Counted from the first letter of the stretch, positions 47,717 to 60,238 are shown. The stretch: 64,000 nucleotides of DNA from Hofstenia miamia (GCA_004352715.1 SCFE01000071.1:1918772-1982771), one strand, 5' to 3'. A program made the numbers and translations. Notes: a model not told the origin generated them from the letters alone.

Positions 47717-48045
47717 CTAAATAAGCATTCATAGATTCTGTACATAACTGTGCAAGGCAATGAAGAGCTAGTGTCGTCAATCTTTTCTGTCATGATATCT
47801 GAAGAAATTAATCTAAAACCAAGATCTTAATTAGGTATCCCATTATCTAATTTCTTTTTACAAGCCATCATCAAGAAAAAGAGTTTTTAAATAATTTATT
47901 ACAATTTTGAAATACATTTTTTACAAAAAATTGACTCGATAGCTTTTCATAACCTTGCCTAACATTTGCACATATAATATATATAAAAGAAAGTTTGTTA
48001 AGTGCTAAATTTTCAACTGCACTTTAATTAAAATTGGCCTTGTGA
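47717..48045 (-). terminator. Proximal 3' UTR with a poly(A) signal
   Basis: After the proximal stop (48046), AATAAA occurs on the minus strand at 47900-47895, about 150 bases downstream. This supports a real transcript end here, before the distal exon begins at 47716. The rest is short and AT-rich. Confidence 0.55.
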
Positions 48046-51000
48046 TTAATCTTCACTTAATGTAGAATCTTTGAGAAGTTTAAGTCTATAAGTGCATACC
48101 TTCAAAAGCTCTTGTAATTCTTTGTTCTGTCTAGATAAGCTGGCCACAGTATCATCACGACCTCTCAATAAAGCTTCGATTTCCATTTTGGTTTTTTGTA
48201 AGCCCGATATTAGTTCTTCCTGCTTTGTATTTTGCGCCTTTAAAGATCTAATTTCGCTATCTTTATCTTTTTTAATTGCATTTGCTTCCGATTTAAGAGC
48301 ATCTATTTCAGCATTGAGTCGATTACTGATGCCGTCTCTTTCCATTTTGGTACGACTTATTTCGTCTTTCATTGATCTAGCTTCAGACTCTCGCGCTTCA
48401 ATGGCTCGCTTTGTTTCTGTTTTACTCCTGTTCAAGTCGTCTTTTAATTGTTCTACAATATAATCTCGTTCATTAGAGATTCTGGTGATGTCTTCATGAA
48501 GTGCTAAGATCTCTGACTCCTTCTCAGATTTGAGTTTTTCGATAGCATGCTTGGAATCTTCTAAGTCTTCCTTTACGTTCCTTATTTGATGCTCATATAT
48601 ATCTTTGACATTTCGTACATCTTGATCGCGTTCATCTTTTACCTTTTCTATATCTCGACGTGCGACATCTAATTGCTTTTCACGATCCTCTATAATCTTT
48701 TGCGCTTCAGATTTGAGGTATTTGATGTCTTCGTCTTTTTCGCGTTTAATTTTACGTACTTCATCATTCAGATTAGCAATGGACTCTTTACTTTCTTGTT
48801 TTGTTTGCTGCAGTTCTGCATGTGCTATTGCTAGAGATTCATCCCTGTCAGCTTTAATTTTGTCAATTTCTGTTTTCAAAGTTTCTATTTCCTGATCTTT
48901 TACAGATCTGAGTTTATCTAAATCACCCTCCAGTCGCTTTATCATGTATTCCTTTTCATCTTTGATTTTCTCAATTTCTTGTTTTAATTGAGAAACCTCT
49001 TTTTCTTTGTTGTCTTTAATATTGTCACATTCCTGTTTTAGAGCAGAAATTTCTTCCTTGAGTTTTTCAATTTCACCCAATAAGGTTTCAATGAATTTAT
49101 CTCTTTCTTGCTTGGCAGCTCTCATTTCGTCATTTAACGATTTCATTTCATCATTCTTTTCATTAATGACTCTTTGAATTTCATTGTTTTTCTCTTCTTT
49201 AATTGCTAAAACAGTTTCTTTCAAACTTGCAATTTCATGATCACGTTCTTCCTTCGAGATTAATGCTTCATCCATCATTCTATCGAGTTCTGCTCTTAAT
49301 TTCTCAACATCGGCATCTCTACCTTCATATACCTTCTTTAGTTCTTCTCGTAATCTGCTTAATTCTTTGTCCCTATCTTCCGTGATTCTTTGCATTTCTG
49401 TTGCCATTTGGTCAATTTTCTGCTCATAATCATACTTCGTGTTCTCATGTTCAGATTTAAGTTCTGCCAATTCATCTGTTTTCTCTTTTTTGATGCGCGC
49501 CAATTGCGTTTCCAAATTATTGCGTGTATTGTCTGTTTCTCTTTTCCACTTTTCAATCTCTTCATCCTTCATGTTAGAGATTCGCATTATTTCATCAGTT
49601 AATCGATCGACATCCTTTTGACTTTGTTCTTTGTTTCTGTTGTTCTCTGCAATCAGGTCTTTTATTTGACTCTTTAGTAATGCAATATCACCGTCTCTTT
49701 CTTGTTTGATTTTATCTATTTCTCTTTCACGCATTTCAAGATTTTTCGAAAGCTTTTCCCTTATATTGTCCATTTCTCTTCTTGAATCATCGAGCTTCTT
49801 GTTCTGCTCTGTTTTATATTTCTTCAGTTCATTGTCTTTTTCATTAAGCTTTGCCTGTACTTCATCTGCAAGAGCCTTTTTATCTCGCGTTGCATCATTA
49901 CGACTTTTTTCCAAAGTTTTTTGCAAGTCATCGATGATTTTTTGGTAGTTATCTTTTTCGTATTGACTATCCTTTTTCATTTCATTGACTTTATTTCTGA
50001 ATTCCTCAAGTAGTTGCTCTTTATCTTTTCGATCTTTCTGCAACTGCTCTTCACGATCATTGACTTCTTTATTTAGTCTATCTTTCATTGCTTCTATTTC
50101 TTCCTGTTTGGCTTCAAGCGACTTGTCAGATTCTATTTTCATTCGATCGAGAAGTTCTTTGATGTTGTTCATTTCGAATTCCTTTTCCGTTTTAATTTTT
50201 TCCAATTGCTTTTCATAGTCTTCTTTTTCCTTCAGCTTCTCTTGTTTAGCTCGTTCTGCCTCTTTAGTTTTTTCATCGGATAGCCTATCAATTTCTTTTC
50301 TTAGCCTTTCTAAATCATCATTCATAGAGGTCTTAATTTTTTCTGAGTCTGCCAACATTTTGTCATATGTTTTTCTTTGGGTATTTAAGGCTTCTTCTTG
50401 TTCAGCTTTTGCTATGTCCAGTTCAGAGTTCAATTTTTTAATTCTGTCATCTGTTTCCGCTCTCATTGCATTAAGGGTTTTTTGAGATTCTTTTCCTAAT
50501 GCTTCCAACTGACTCTTAGCTTCAGCTTTTTCTCGCTTCAACTTTTCAATGTCCTCATTTAAATTTCCTCGATCTCTTTTGCTATTTTCTTTTTGTCTTT
50601 CTAGATCGGCCTGCAGGCGTTGGATTTCTGCTGTCTGAGATGCACTGAGTCTTTCATTCTCTGTCTTCAATTTAGCTATTTCGTTCTCTACATCTCTCTG
50701 TTTAGCTCTCGTTTTCTCTAATTCATTATCACTTTGCTGCTTTGCTCTCCGTAGCTCTTCTTCTTTTTCCCTCAATTTCTGCGCCGCCTCACTGTCTGAT
50801 AGCTGTGATTTTTCTCGAATTCTTTCCAAGTCATCTTTCATTCTCTGTTGTTCTCTTAAAGCGTCTTGCTTTTGGCGTTCTATGGTATCTTCCAAATCTC
50901 TAAGTTTCCTCGCTTTAGCTTCTGCTTCTCTCTCCATTTCTTTTCGTAGCCGCTCATTATCGCTTTGATGACGTCTAAGCTCATTACTGAGCTCATCGAC

Positions 51001-54000
51001 ATCCTTTTTAGCTTGTCTTGCGTCATTGGCTTGCTTCTCCAGTTGATTTTGAAGTGAACCCAAATTACTTTTCAAATTCTGATTTTCATCTTCCAGGTCT
51101 TCTGCCTTCGCATTCGCAGCTGCCAACTCTTCTTCTTTTCTCTAAATATCATTTATTAATTGGTGCCTTTATTCTTAGTTAAATTAATCATGTCCAAATT
51201 TGAAGCTTAACTTATATTTTTAGCGCATCGTTTCAATCGAAAATTATCTAAATTTGTGCACTTGATTTGTAGCGTATGCTATTTATTAAAAGATTTTTTT
51301 AAAATTGCAACCGAGTTATCATTAGATTTCCCAATCCCATCCCATGCTCTTTCCATGAAATTTTCTTAGCTTCCATTTTATTCAATATATGCAAAGATTA
51401 TTGATTTTTTATGAGATCTTTTGTCCTAGTTTCTTAATTAATTTTCACATGGAAATATTTAGTATCGGGCACCAGGCTCTTACGTTTGGGATCAGTAAAT
51501 CTCACGGGACTAAATTGAGCCACATAAACCTAGTCATTAAGCTATTTTAAGTATAAATTTTTTGAACCCCCTAGCAAATATATTTTAATAGCAAGTGCCA
51601 ATTCAATTTTTTATAGCCTGATGTGTATAGAGTAAGATTATGTATTTTGCATAATATTTTTTTCTACTAACAGAATACGAACTCATAACAAAATATGAGC
51701 TTTGAAATCTATTTCATCTTAACTTATTATTATTTCAGAAAAATATTTTTTATGTATCCATACTCATTTTAACCATCTAAACGAATTCAGTGAGAATTGG
51801 ATAACTTTTCCAAATGAAATTAAGTAAACAGTTATTTAGAATTCCAAAATATTAATCCAACCAAACGTATGTAACATATGTGTAAGAGATATTTTAGCAG
51901 CAACGCATTTAAATTTCACTGAAATTTATACATGTTTATAATGGCGTCATCCAAAAATCCGAAAATATATTTCGCAGCATAATAGCATATCATTGCATGC
52001 ACATGAGAGAGTCATGGAAAAGCCAAATGACGTATGGGGCAATAGCAGAGGATGGGAAACAATAATGGCTCGTAGAAAAAGATTGATGTGGAGAGAATAA
52101 TTGTTTCCCATAAGATATCTGATAAGAACTTAACCGGCTCATCAACAAGAAATTATGACTGGTTATGGCATTGTTGATATTAACCTATGTGTGACATTGC
52201 TAAAAAATATTGTCAAAATCTATAAAGTAATGCTATGAATGTGACCTTAGAAGGTTTTGAATCACCATAAAAACAAGAAGATATTGTCATTACCGATTAT
52301 GTGATTTATGTGCCGTGCATTTCCTGCAAACTCATTATTGTATATTATGTAAGTTCAATAAAGTTGAAATTATTTACTTCAGTCGATCATTTCGGTTGCT
52401 TAGTCATATATTATGCCTTTAAAACCAACTACTAAAAGCAGACTGATCGCTTTCAAGCTCATAAATTATAAACTGAAAATTCTAAAACGCGTGAGAAATA
52501 TTTTTCCAAAAGGCACTTTGCATCAATCAATTAGTTGTGTTATTTTTCGTTTAATATGCGACTCGAGAAAATAACAGAAGAATCGTTCTTAAGTTTGACA
52601 ATTATGGTGGGTTTGTAAATTTTAGCAGAATTGAAATTAACTGATTCTAAGTCTGTTGTTTCTGGCGGGACATTGTGTTTCCCTAATTCGTTAAATACAG
52701 TCAGATATTTACGTCGTGTATCATTACAAAATTTGCAAAATTCGCTGAATCTGCTCAAAGAGTGTTATATATTTAACTGAAAATCCTAAAAATGAAAACG
52801 CAAAGGTTCTTGCTAATACTTTTTACATTTTTTAAGTCAATAAAACTTTTAAATATCGGTTAACTGCTTGAAGCTCTACTTTGGATTAAATCAGATACTT
52901 GAAAAAGAATTTTGATTTAAACGTCATTCGTGAAGTTTATGCCATAAAACTGTACTTCATGATAATTACCGTAATTAAATGCTATTTGATTGAAGCATAT
53001 TTTTCTAGGAATCGTGGTTCAATTCAATTATAACTAATTGTGTGTTATCGTACCTTTTGAGCCGCTTCTTGATTGCTAAGTCGCGATGACATATCATCTA
53101 ACTCCGATTGGAGCTCTCCAGCTGACGGTCCTATACTAATCTCTTCTTCTACCTCTTCCGGGGCTAAGGATTTCTTTTTCTTATCCTTTGGATCAAGAAT
53201 TGCTCTCAACACAGTTGCTAAATTTAACGCATAGTAATTTAAACCGGCACTTGGATCAATTACAATTCAATATCACTTATAGTGAATAACTAGATATTAG
53301 CAATAGTTTGTAGAGGTTTCTAAAGTTCTTATAAATAAGGAAACCAATAATTCACTTTTGCAACATTAGATATATTTACATTTAATATTCATTATTATTT
53401 AGGTAATTTTTTTAAATATTGTATCGAATTATTTCGCAATGTTGATCATAGTATGTTATGGTTTTAAATATTGCAAATAACGTTTCAGTAATCATATTTT
53501 TTATGCTCTTTTAAAAGTAGTGTTTGTGTATGTATTACATTACATTCACTTTCAAGATATATTGTCTAAGAATGAGGATATCTTCAAGTATTGACGAGGG
53601 TTGATATAAATCCTCTAATCATCTGAATATTCTATTTTAATTTCAATAAAATTGTCCATTAATAGTTATTTACTATACTAGAAATGCTTAGAAATTTTTC
53701 AGTATGGCTGACTACGTGTATTAACGTGAGAAAGCGTGTAATTTCTAGAGGCTTTTAATCGAATGACGAATATCTGCTATTTCGCNTGTATGGACAATAT
53801 GGGAGCCATCCTAACTTTGCTTATTTAAATTCAACAAAAACTTCAATAGGCTAAGTTTGGAGTAACTTTGTTACCCCAAAATTAATCCGATTATAAGTTT
53901 TGCTTTAGGATGATTGCTAGTTTTTTATAATAATGTCATGCTTGAAAAACCCTAATGCTATGATTTCATGAAAATTTTATAAATATTCATTTAGCTCGTA

Positions 54001-54136
54001 CCCAAAATATATCCATATTGTGAAATTCTAAGTCCTTTTAGTTTTTGTATGCTAAGATTTTTGTATATTTTAGTTGCTACGTGAAGAAGACAACCTTACA
54101 AAGAAGCTATACCTCTTTTAGAACTCCAGGAATTTG

Positions 54137-54181
<45 letters not shown>

Positions 54182-54734
54182 TTTGGCCCAATGATTCTCG
54201 GAAATCACTTCCGACTATATCATCAGCTCTTTGCAATTTTAGAGCAATATATGATCTTATGGCTTATTTTCTATTACAAAATAGTCGGTTTCATGTAAAG
54301 ATAGTTTGTGATTTTATCGCCAATGTTTTGGGTCCTTCTTGATTTGCAAATCAACGCTTTGATACAAGTTTCTATCAAGAGCTTCATGATGCTCCTGTTT
54401 TTCTTTTCTTGTCTAAAAACAAAAGAATGTCTAAAGCCTCAGTGAAGCTTAAAATGCGGCCCTATTGATGTTCCTCTCTCAAATCACGCAGATACGGCTA
54501 TTGAAGTCATGGAAGTCATTGCAAAAATCGGGCACCAATGCAAAATGTTTGTACTTGAAGTTTATGAAATAAACCTAGATAGCATTAATAGAAAATTCGC
54601 AAAACGGATATGGCATAAGGTTATTTCGTTTAGTATGTCTCTATAATTTCTCCAGATTTGAAGCCACATAAGTTCGCAAATTTTCCAAAAACGTAAATAT
54701 TTTTTAGCGCTATTTTCAATTTTTAACAATTATA

Positions 54735-54786
<52 letters not shown>

Positions 54787-55932
54787 CAGTGCATTAATTA
54801 TGTACTGGGTTCCTTACTTCTAACTATCTATGCACTGCATCACACTAAAAATCTGTGATCCATTCATAACAGACACTCCAATGCAGACATCAGCAGATGC
54901 AAATGAATTTCTATTGGCCACATTTTTTAAGAAAATAATTGATTTTAGCAATAGATTTGCAGTTGTAGAGAAGCTACAACTCTTTGCATGTGTGATGCAA
55001 TGCATAGATAGTTAGAAGTAAGGAACCCAGTACATAATTCATGCACTGATAATGGTTTTCTTTGCATAAATGTAAATCTACAGACATTCAATGTTAACGT
55101 AACGAAAGAGACAAGCAAACTTCATTATTTAAATAATGACCCATATANGTCTCCAGTTCATCTGTGTGTGTTGAACGACTTTTCAGCAACAATGGGTTGA
55201 TTTTATCTAAGCTTCGCCGCAAAATAAAGCCTAATGTTCTACAATCCATTGTCCATATAAAGATCCACAATCAGATGCAAAGTTTAATGAAAAAATTGCG
55301 AATTCCTCCATGTGAATGGGAAACAGTTGCACCCATAGAAGAACATTTTTGTAAAAGCGATTCCGATTAAAATTGTCATTGCTTATTAATATTATCATGA
55401 TCATTGTTTTGAATATTATTTTATATGCACTATTACATTTTTTTATTTTATTAATTTGGTTCTTGCGAGACAGGGGTTTGCGGGGTGCATCCACATTTTT
55501 TATCTGCAATGCGGGGTAGGTTGCGGGAGTAGAATATTGTCCCCGCAACAAGCCTGAATACTTCTAACATCTAAATCTTGTCTACTACAAGCAAAGACCG
55601 CTTATGAAAATTTTACTTATTTGGTGCTAATGTAAGTTGATGTACTCTGCAAGGGATTGCAATATTTCAATAGAGGGTTGCTTCAATTAACTAAATAACA
55701 CCATTTTTAATTAAAACATTACATAAATTGGTACAGTAAAACAAATTAATACTATAAATAAAATTAGTGTAAAAACTTGACAAATTTTTTAGTGAAACTC
55801 CAGTAATTTAGCAGAACGTGTATAAATACATATACAAATTAGAGTAAACACAAATTTTATTTTCATATAGAATTGATTTTTATGAAATACTTGGATAAAC
55901 GAGTAGTAGAATATAAATGCTCTTGTGGTTCC

Positions 55933-55976
<44 letters not shown>

Positions 55977-58900
55977 TTAATGTGCACATGTCCACATAGG
56001 GAAACAAATTGCAGGTGTTCACCATAATTATTATAATTTTTGCTCTTTGTTATTTATAAAATGATATATTTTTTACAGTTCATTTGTTTTCTTTTTTATA
56101 CTGAGACATTTTTCATTATTCTTTATTTAGTCAATGGTCCTTCTAGTAAATTTATATCTCGAGATCAAAATCTAGATCATTGGTTCTCAACCTCATTTTA
56201 CCCTATCCTCTTAATTTTTTAACTGGACACCCCCGCAAGGAATTGTTATTATTAAAGATTATGCTTTATTTTGAAGGAAAACTAAACTATTGATAAAATA
56301 TATTATTTAACGATTAAATTTCTACGAAAAGATAGAACAGCTGTCTGAAGGTTTTTATATGCAAATTTCTGTAGAAATTTCATTTTTATTAATGAAAACA
56401 GTTCTGAATTTGAGTTGCCCAATGGACAACGAAAATATCACCGCGAACACTTTATTCACTATTTCTTATGTATGGACCATCAGTAAGTTTACATGGACCC
56501 CAGGAGCCATGTGATCCCCGGTTGAGAATCATTATCTAGAATGAAATATTAGCAAATTCCGTTTTCAAGATTTCTGCAATCAGCTCAAAGCTTCGATTTT
56601 CACGTTTTGACACAATTTTTCTGCTATCTTTTTTCACTCCCATTCGTGAATTTAGCTCAACTTCAAGCTTTCCCCTGTTATGGAAGAACCAATTTCCTAA
56701 ATTTTGTGAATTTCTTAGGAATCGCATCAAGGCCTAGTAATTGTGGGAGTCTCCTACTTCTGTGATGTTAATATTTTTATTTGTTATTTTAAATGTTCCT
56801 TATATTCGTCGTTAACTGTTATATGTTGTTTTCTAAAGCCTTATATTACATGAAAACACTTTTGATCTCACTCAAGTGGCAAGTTATGTGGATTGTGGTG
56901 TTTCTTTAACACACCTCGAATGTAATGCTTTAAACCCGAATGTTTTATGACATTTTTGAAGCACTTTCAAGTAGTTTTAACAACTGCAAACAATTTCTTG
57001 GTAATATTATGCCATATTATGGCTAAATTTGAGGTCACACATTCATCTATTGTCTTTCCTTTATTGGCATTGAGTTTTTGTGTAGGTCACTAGTTACTAA
57101 TAGACGGTCATTTTTCTTTCAGCAACAACACTACCAGGTACATATACTTCCAATTATGTTGATAATCTCATTGAATTTGTTGCTTGTAAAAATGTTGTTT
57201 TTATTCCATAATTTCGCATTTGCAACATCCGATGAAAATTTATTCTCAAGGAGTAGTCGCTCTTCTAGTGCTAACATTTTATTGTCAGGCAATCTCTTAA
57301 ATGCCTGAAATGATTTTCTACCAAGTTCAGAAATGTCTGGCTGATCATATTGTTAGACCGACCTTATTTTACATACTTTGCTATTTGCACGAATGAAGGA
57401 ATTTTCCGCACACAAATCGTTGTCAAATAGAAAATATTAAAAAATTCTTTACACATTCATAAACGTCTTACAGTGTGATAATTTATTGATGGAATTAGGA
57501 AATTTATTAGAGGACAAACATATCCTTCTTAATTTCATTAATTGCTCTCCTGTATTGTATTATTTTAAAGTTTTGCATTAAGTTTTATTAATGATTTTTG
57601 TAAACTCTCATCCTGAAAATCATCCAATATACCAAACGTATTATCAATATAAAGGATAGGAATTATTTATTATGATACTCTTGTACTTTTTAATGTTCTA
57701 TGTCTTAGTGGAAAATACTGTAGCTCTTAATATAACGTGATCAGAAACTCAAAAGGTTGGCTATCAAGATAATCATAAGAAACCGTGTTATAGATTTTTA
57801 TTTCTTAATTTGCAGACGTGTTTGGATATTTTAGCCATGAACTTGCTTAAACGTATAAAATTGTGGTTTTTATCACAATTTTCATCTTTTATACGATAAA
57901 GACATAATTGTATTATGTGCACATTTCTTTGATGTTACTGTTTGGACATTGGACATTTGATTACTGGAAAGTGGTAGTCTTAAAAAAGACGGAATCAAGA
58001 TGATTACCGGTAACTCTAACCCTAATTCAGCATTTTATCTTTTCAGACCTAATCCCTCAACCCAATTTGATAATCGACTTTCTTAAGCTTAACCAAATGT
58101 CCGTAGACTGATTTTTATGACAACCTCCAGCCGGCAACTTTTCCTACCGGCTTTTTTCCTTTTGCCACCACATTTGCAAACATGGGCTGTTTCGATCAAA
58201 ACACATTTTTTGTTAATAATTTGAGACCCATGAACCTGTTCCTATGTTTAGACTTTCATATTTGTAGATAATCATATTGAATTTTATATTTGAATTTTTT
58301 TGTTTCTTTTTGCCTGAGACTTTGCAATGGAGAATGCTTTTTAATGATTCTAGAGGAATAAACGTAATTCTAACGTTGATATCTTCGAATGTCGGTCCAA
58401 AATTGATTCGAATAATTTTTAGCAAAATTTCAATCTTATTTATTGAAGAACTTAAATCTTTTACTGTTTCTCTTCGATTATTTTTGCTATGCAAGTGATT
58501 GACAGATTTGCAAAAGTTATGGGTAACACTAAAACTGTGTATGTAGTAGAAATGTGATTCCATGTAATAAAATATGAAAAGTCACACACAAGCCTGATCC
58601 TGTTTACGTACACATAAATAATTTGAAGGCAAAGTGTTTTATTTCAAGAAAAAAGATCGTTTTAATGTTAATATATTTAAATTGACAACTATGTTCTTGA
58701 ATTTTATTCAATTGCCTTTTATTTGAGCTCTACTTGTACTGACTAAGTGTGAATGAATACAAAAGCGTGATATTTCTGGCACGTTGTTGATACTTGATAG
58801 GTGTTTACCAGCTTATTGTATTCTAATCGAAACTTAAATCAATTATACCAACAAATTTTAATGCAATTTCTATTGAGGAGATTTAAGTGTGGGATTTTGT

Positions 58901-60238
58901 ATTTAAGTTGGGCGCTTAATTTCAATTGGTTACATTTTTTTATTGTTATGAGTTATATTTTATACTGCTCTGTCATGTTCTGTTCTGTTTTATCCTGTTA
59001 TTTAATCTGAATTCATTACTGTGGAAGATTAGTAAATTAAATAATTTCCCTTTTTTGGAGTTTTTCAATTTAGTTAGTAGCTTTATATTGTTGAAGGCCG
59101 TGAGTTTATGTCGGTTATTCTGCGGGTTCTTCAGATAGTGTAATTTTGAAAGAAGGTATTTCACAATCACAAGAACTGCTTCCGTCATCTTCAACAGTTA
59201 CTTTATGTTTGGAGAGATTTTATGACCACATGAAGTGTATATTTTTTCCTGTAGAATTTCATGCTTTGAACAGAAATCCCAATGGGCTTGTGACTGCTAC
59301 AAATATTACCTACCTTATTTATATTATGTTGCTCCGCTGTTTCACACACAGCCTATAGATTCTTATAGCATAATACGTAAATAGATATTTATTCTTGACG
59401 TGATTAACCTTTAAATTTTCCAGTTATGGCGAGTGTTTCGAATTGAGGGAAGTAAGTTTTGATTTACGAACTAATATTAGATAAAATCAAACTAAAATTT
59501 GCATTTTTTCTGAAGCGATTATTTATGGAATTGTAGTGGGATTATACTTCTAGTTTGCAGGATAAAATTAATTTATCTAGTTATTTCGATTCTATCATTT
59601 CCTTAAATATTAAGCCAATTTTTTTATATATACTCTAAGAGAAATTGGACAACATCATTTTAAAGATTTTCATATATTTATAACATTTCTATTTTTTTTA
59701 TTTTAAAATAATAGAAATAGCAAATCATACTTTTACAATATTTCTCAGCTTGGAATATTTAATTAAAACAAATTATTTTGTTTCCCACTTCGTGGTTACT
59801 TATTAACAACGCTTTTGGACTGAAGAAATAATAATTTATTTAAACTATTTTGCCTTGATTTGGTTTAAAAATTGCGTACTTCATGAGTATTTGGAACAGA
59901 CATTTTCCAGGTTTAGAACTTTATATGCATAAAGGTGTTATTCACAAATGAAAATAGTGTTCCAAATGTTATATCTGATATATTTGTAATTTAATTTAGT
60001 CTTGGGTTAATTTTTGTTTTCGTATCAAAATGCAAGCATTCATTTTTTTAAAATAATCAAACTTAAGATATTAGAAATTGTCTATATAAGAGGTTGTAAA
60101 AAATCAAGTATAGCATCTGCAATGTGGGAACACATCAGTTTCAGACAAAATGTCAACTGATCTATTGAATAGAATCTAACCTGCAGCAGCCGCGGTTTGT
60201 TTTCTTCTTTTCTCAAGGAGTTTATCTAAGTTACTCAT
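48046..60238 (-). CDS. Giant coiled-coil protein gene, three exons (proximal isoform, 1105 residues)
   Basis: Exons are 60181-60238, 53054-53217 and 48046-51141. Exon 1 opens MSNLDKLLEKRRKQTAAAA and ends one base into a codon. Exon 2 starts two bases into a codon (acceptor aaatttag) and ends in phase 0 (donor gtacga). Exon 3 starts in phase 0 (acceptor gatatttag). The head is residues 1-74: basic, alanine-rich, with KDKKKKS, then an acidic segment. Residues 75-1105 form one long coiled coil with recurring EKDxEI/ERDxEI blocks 18 residues apart, ending ELLKVCTYRLKLLKDS. There is no signal peptide or membrane segment. It is probably a structural filament or scaffold in the cytoplasm; I cannot name the family. 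Introns are 6.96 kb and 1.91 kb. The distal exon at 44678-47716 could replace exon 3. Confidence 0.82.
51142..53053 (-). other. Intron 2 of the coiled-coil gene (proximal splice)
   Basis: 1912 bp, donor gtacga, acceptor atatttag. AT-rich, with no coding signal inside. The 72-codon minus-strand frame at 52540-52758 has no Met-proximal context or motif and is not called a gene. Confidence 0.7.
53054..53217 (-). CDS. Shared exon 2 of the coiled-coil gene
   Basis: 164 bp between acceptor aaatttag and donor gtacga. It encodes TVLRAILDPKDKKKKSLAPE, an acidic run, then the start of the coiled coil (ELQSELDDMSSRLSNQEAAQ) ending Lys. The phase-0 donor fits the acceptors at 51142 and at 47717 equally well. 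Confidence 0.8.
54139..54177. repeat. (AT)n microsatellite
   Basis: Uninterrupted AT dinucleotides inside intron 1 of the coiled-coil gene. Confidence 0.95.
54730..54782. repeat. (TA)n microsatellite beside a MITE
   Basis: TA dinucleotides with one interruption (tatatatatg). It directly abuts the left end of the element at 54787. Confidence 0.95.
54787..55048. mobile_element. Miniature inverted-repeat element, 262 bp, arms of about 58 bp
   Basis: The left arm starts CAGTGCATTAATTATGTACT and runs to about 54845. The right arm is its complement with very few mismatches, ending at 55048. ataat stands on both sides (54782-54786 and 55049-55053), but the left flank is an AT repeat, so the target duplication is uncertain. 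CAGTG ends suggest a hAT-type origin. The roughly 60-codon frames on each strand arise from the symmetry. Confidence 0.8.
55149..55554 (+). mobile_element. hAT transposase C-terminal fragment and 3' end
   Basis: Directly after a single N, the frame reads VSSSSVCVERLFSNNGLILS and KLRRKIKPNVLQ to a TAA at 55368-55370. This is the hAT C-terminal dimerisation domain (SSxxxERLFSxxG...RRxxL). About 180 bp further on, the complement CAGGCTTGTTGCGGGGAC ends near 55554 and is a likely transposon end, rich in G/C against an AT background. Everything upstream of the dimerisation domain is cut off at the join. It is not an intact gene. Confidence 0.75.
55937..55973. repeat. (TA)n microsatellite
   Basis: Uninterrupted TA dinucleotides in intron 1 of the coiled-coil gene. 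Confidence 0.95.
56178..56533. mobile_element. hAT-type miniature element, 356 bp, with an 8-bp target duplication
   Basis: The left end CATTGGTTCTCAACC and the right end complement (about TAATGATTCTCAACC) match the common hAT end CAGTGGTTCTCAACC. The flanks are atctagat (56170-56177) and atctagaa (56534-56541), seven of eight identical. There is no coding capacity inside, so it must have been moved by another element's transposase. Confidence 0.8.
60181..60238 (-). CDS. Coding exon 1 of the coiled-coil gene
   Basis: ATG at 60238-60236, 19 codons plus one base, then donor gttaga. The leftover G joins the CA at the start of exon 2 to make GCA (Ala), and both sides of the junction are alanine-rich or basic. 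That phase match is the main reason for pairing the two exons across a 7-kb intron. No transcript evidence is available. Confidence 0.65.

Larger units (their letters stand above)
53218..60180 (-). other. Intron 1 of the coiled-coil gene, hosting several transposons
   Basis: 6963 bp, donor gttaga, acceptor aaatttag. It holds three AT microsatellites, two miniature inverted-repeat elements and a hAT transposase tail, listed separately, plus single Ns at 53786 and 55148. The rest (53218-54138, 54180-54730, 56542-60180) is AT-rich with no gene that I can support. Confidence 0.6.

Noticed and set aside
47717-47830. ATG at about 47795 on the minus strand as a private start for the distal coiled-coil exon
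   Set aside because: The frame from it does not match the exon's frame, and no GT within the remaining bases would leave a workable intron.
48092-50218. Many plus-strand frames over the coiled-coil exons
   Set aside because: They are complementary-strand by-products of a charged, low-stop coding sequence; all are Ser/Phe-rich and lack motifs.
54820-55015. Two overlapping 61-codon frames, one on each strand, with the same start peptide
   Set aside because: They arise from the inverted arms of the miniature element, which read the same on both strands.
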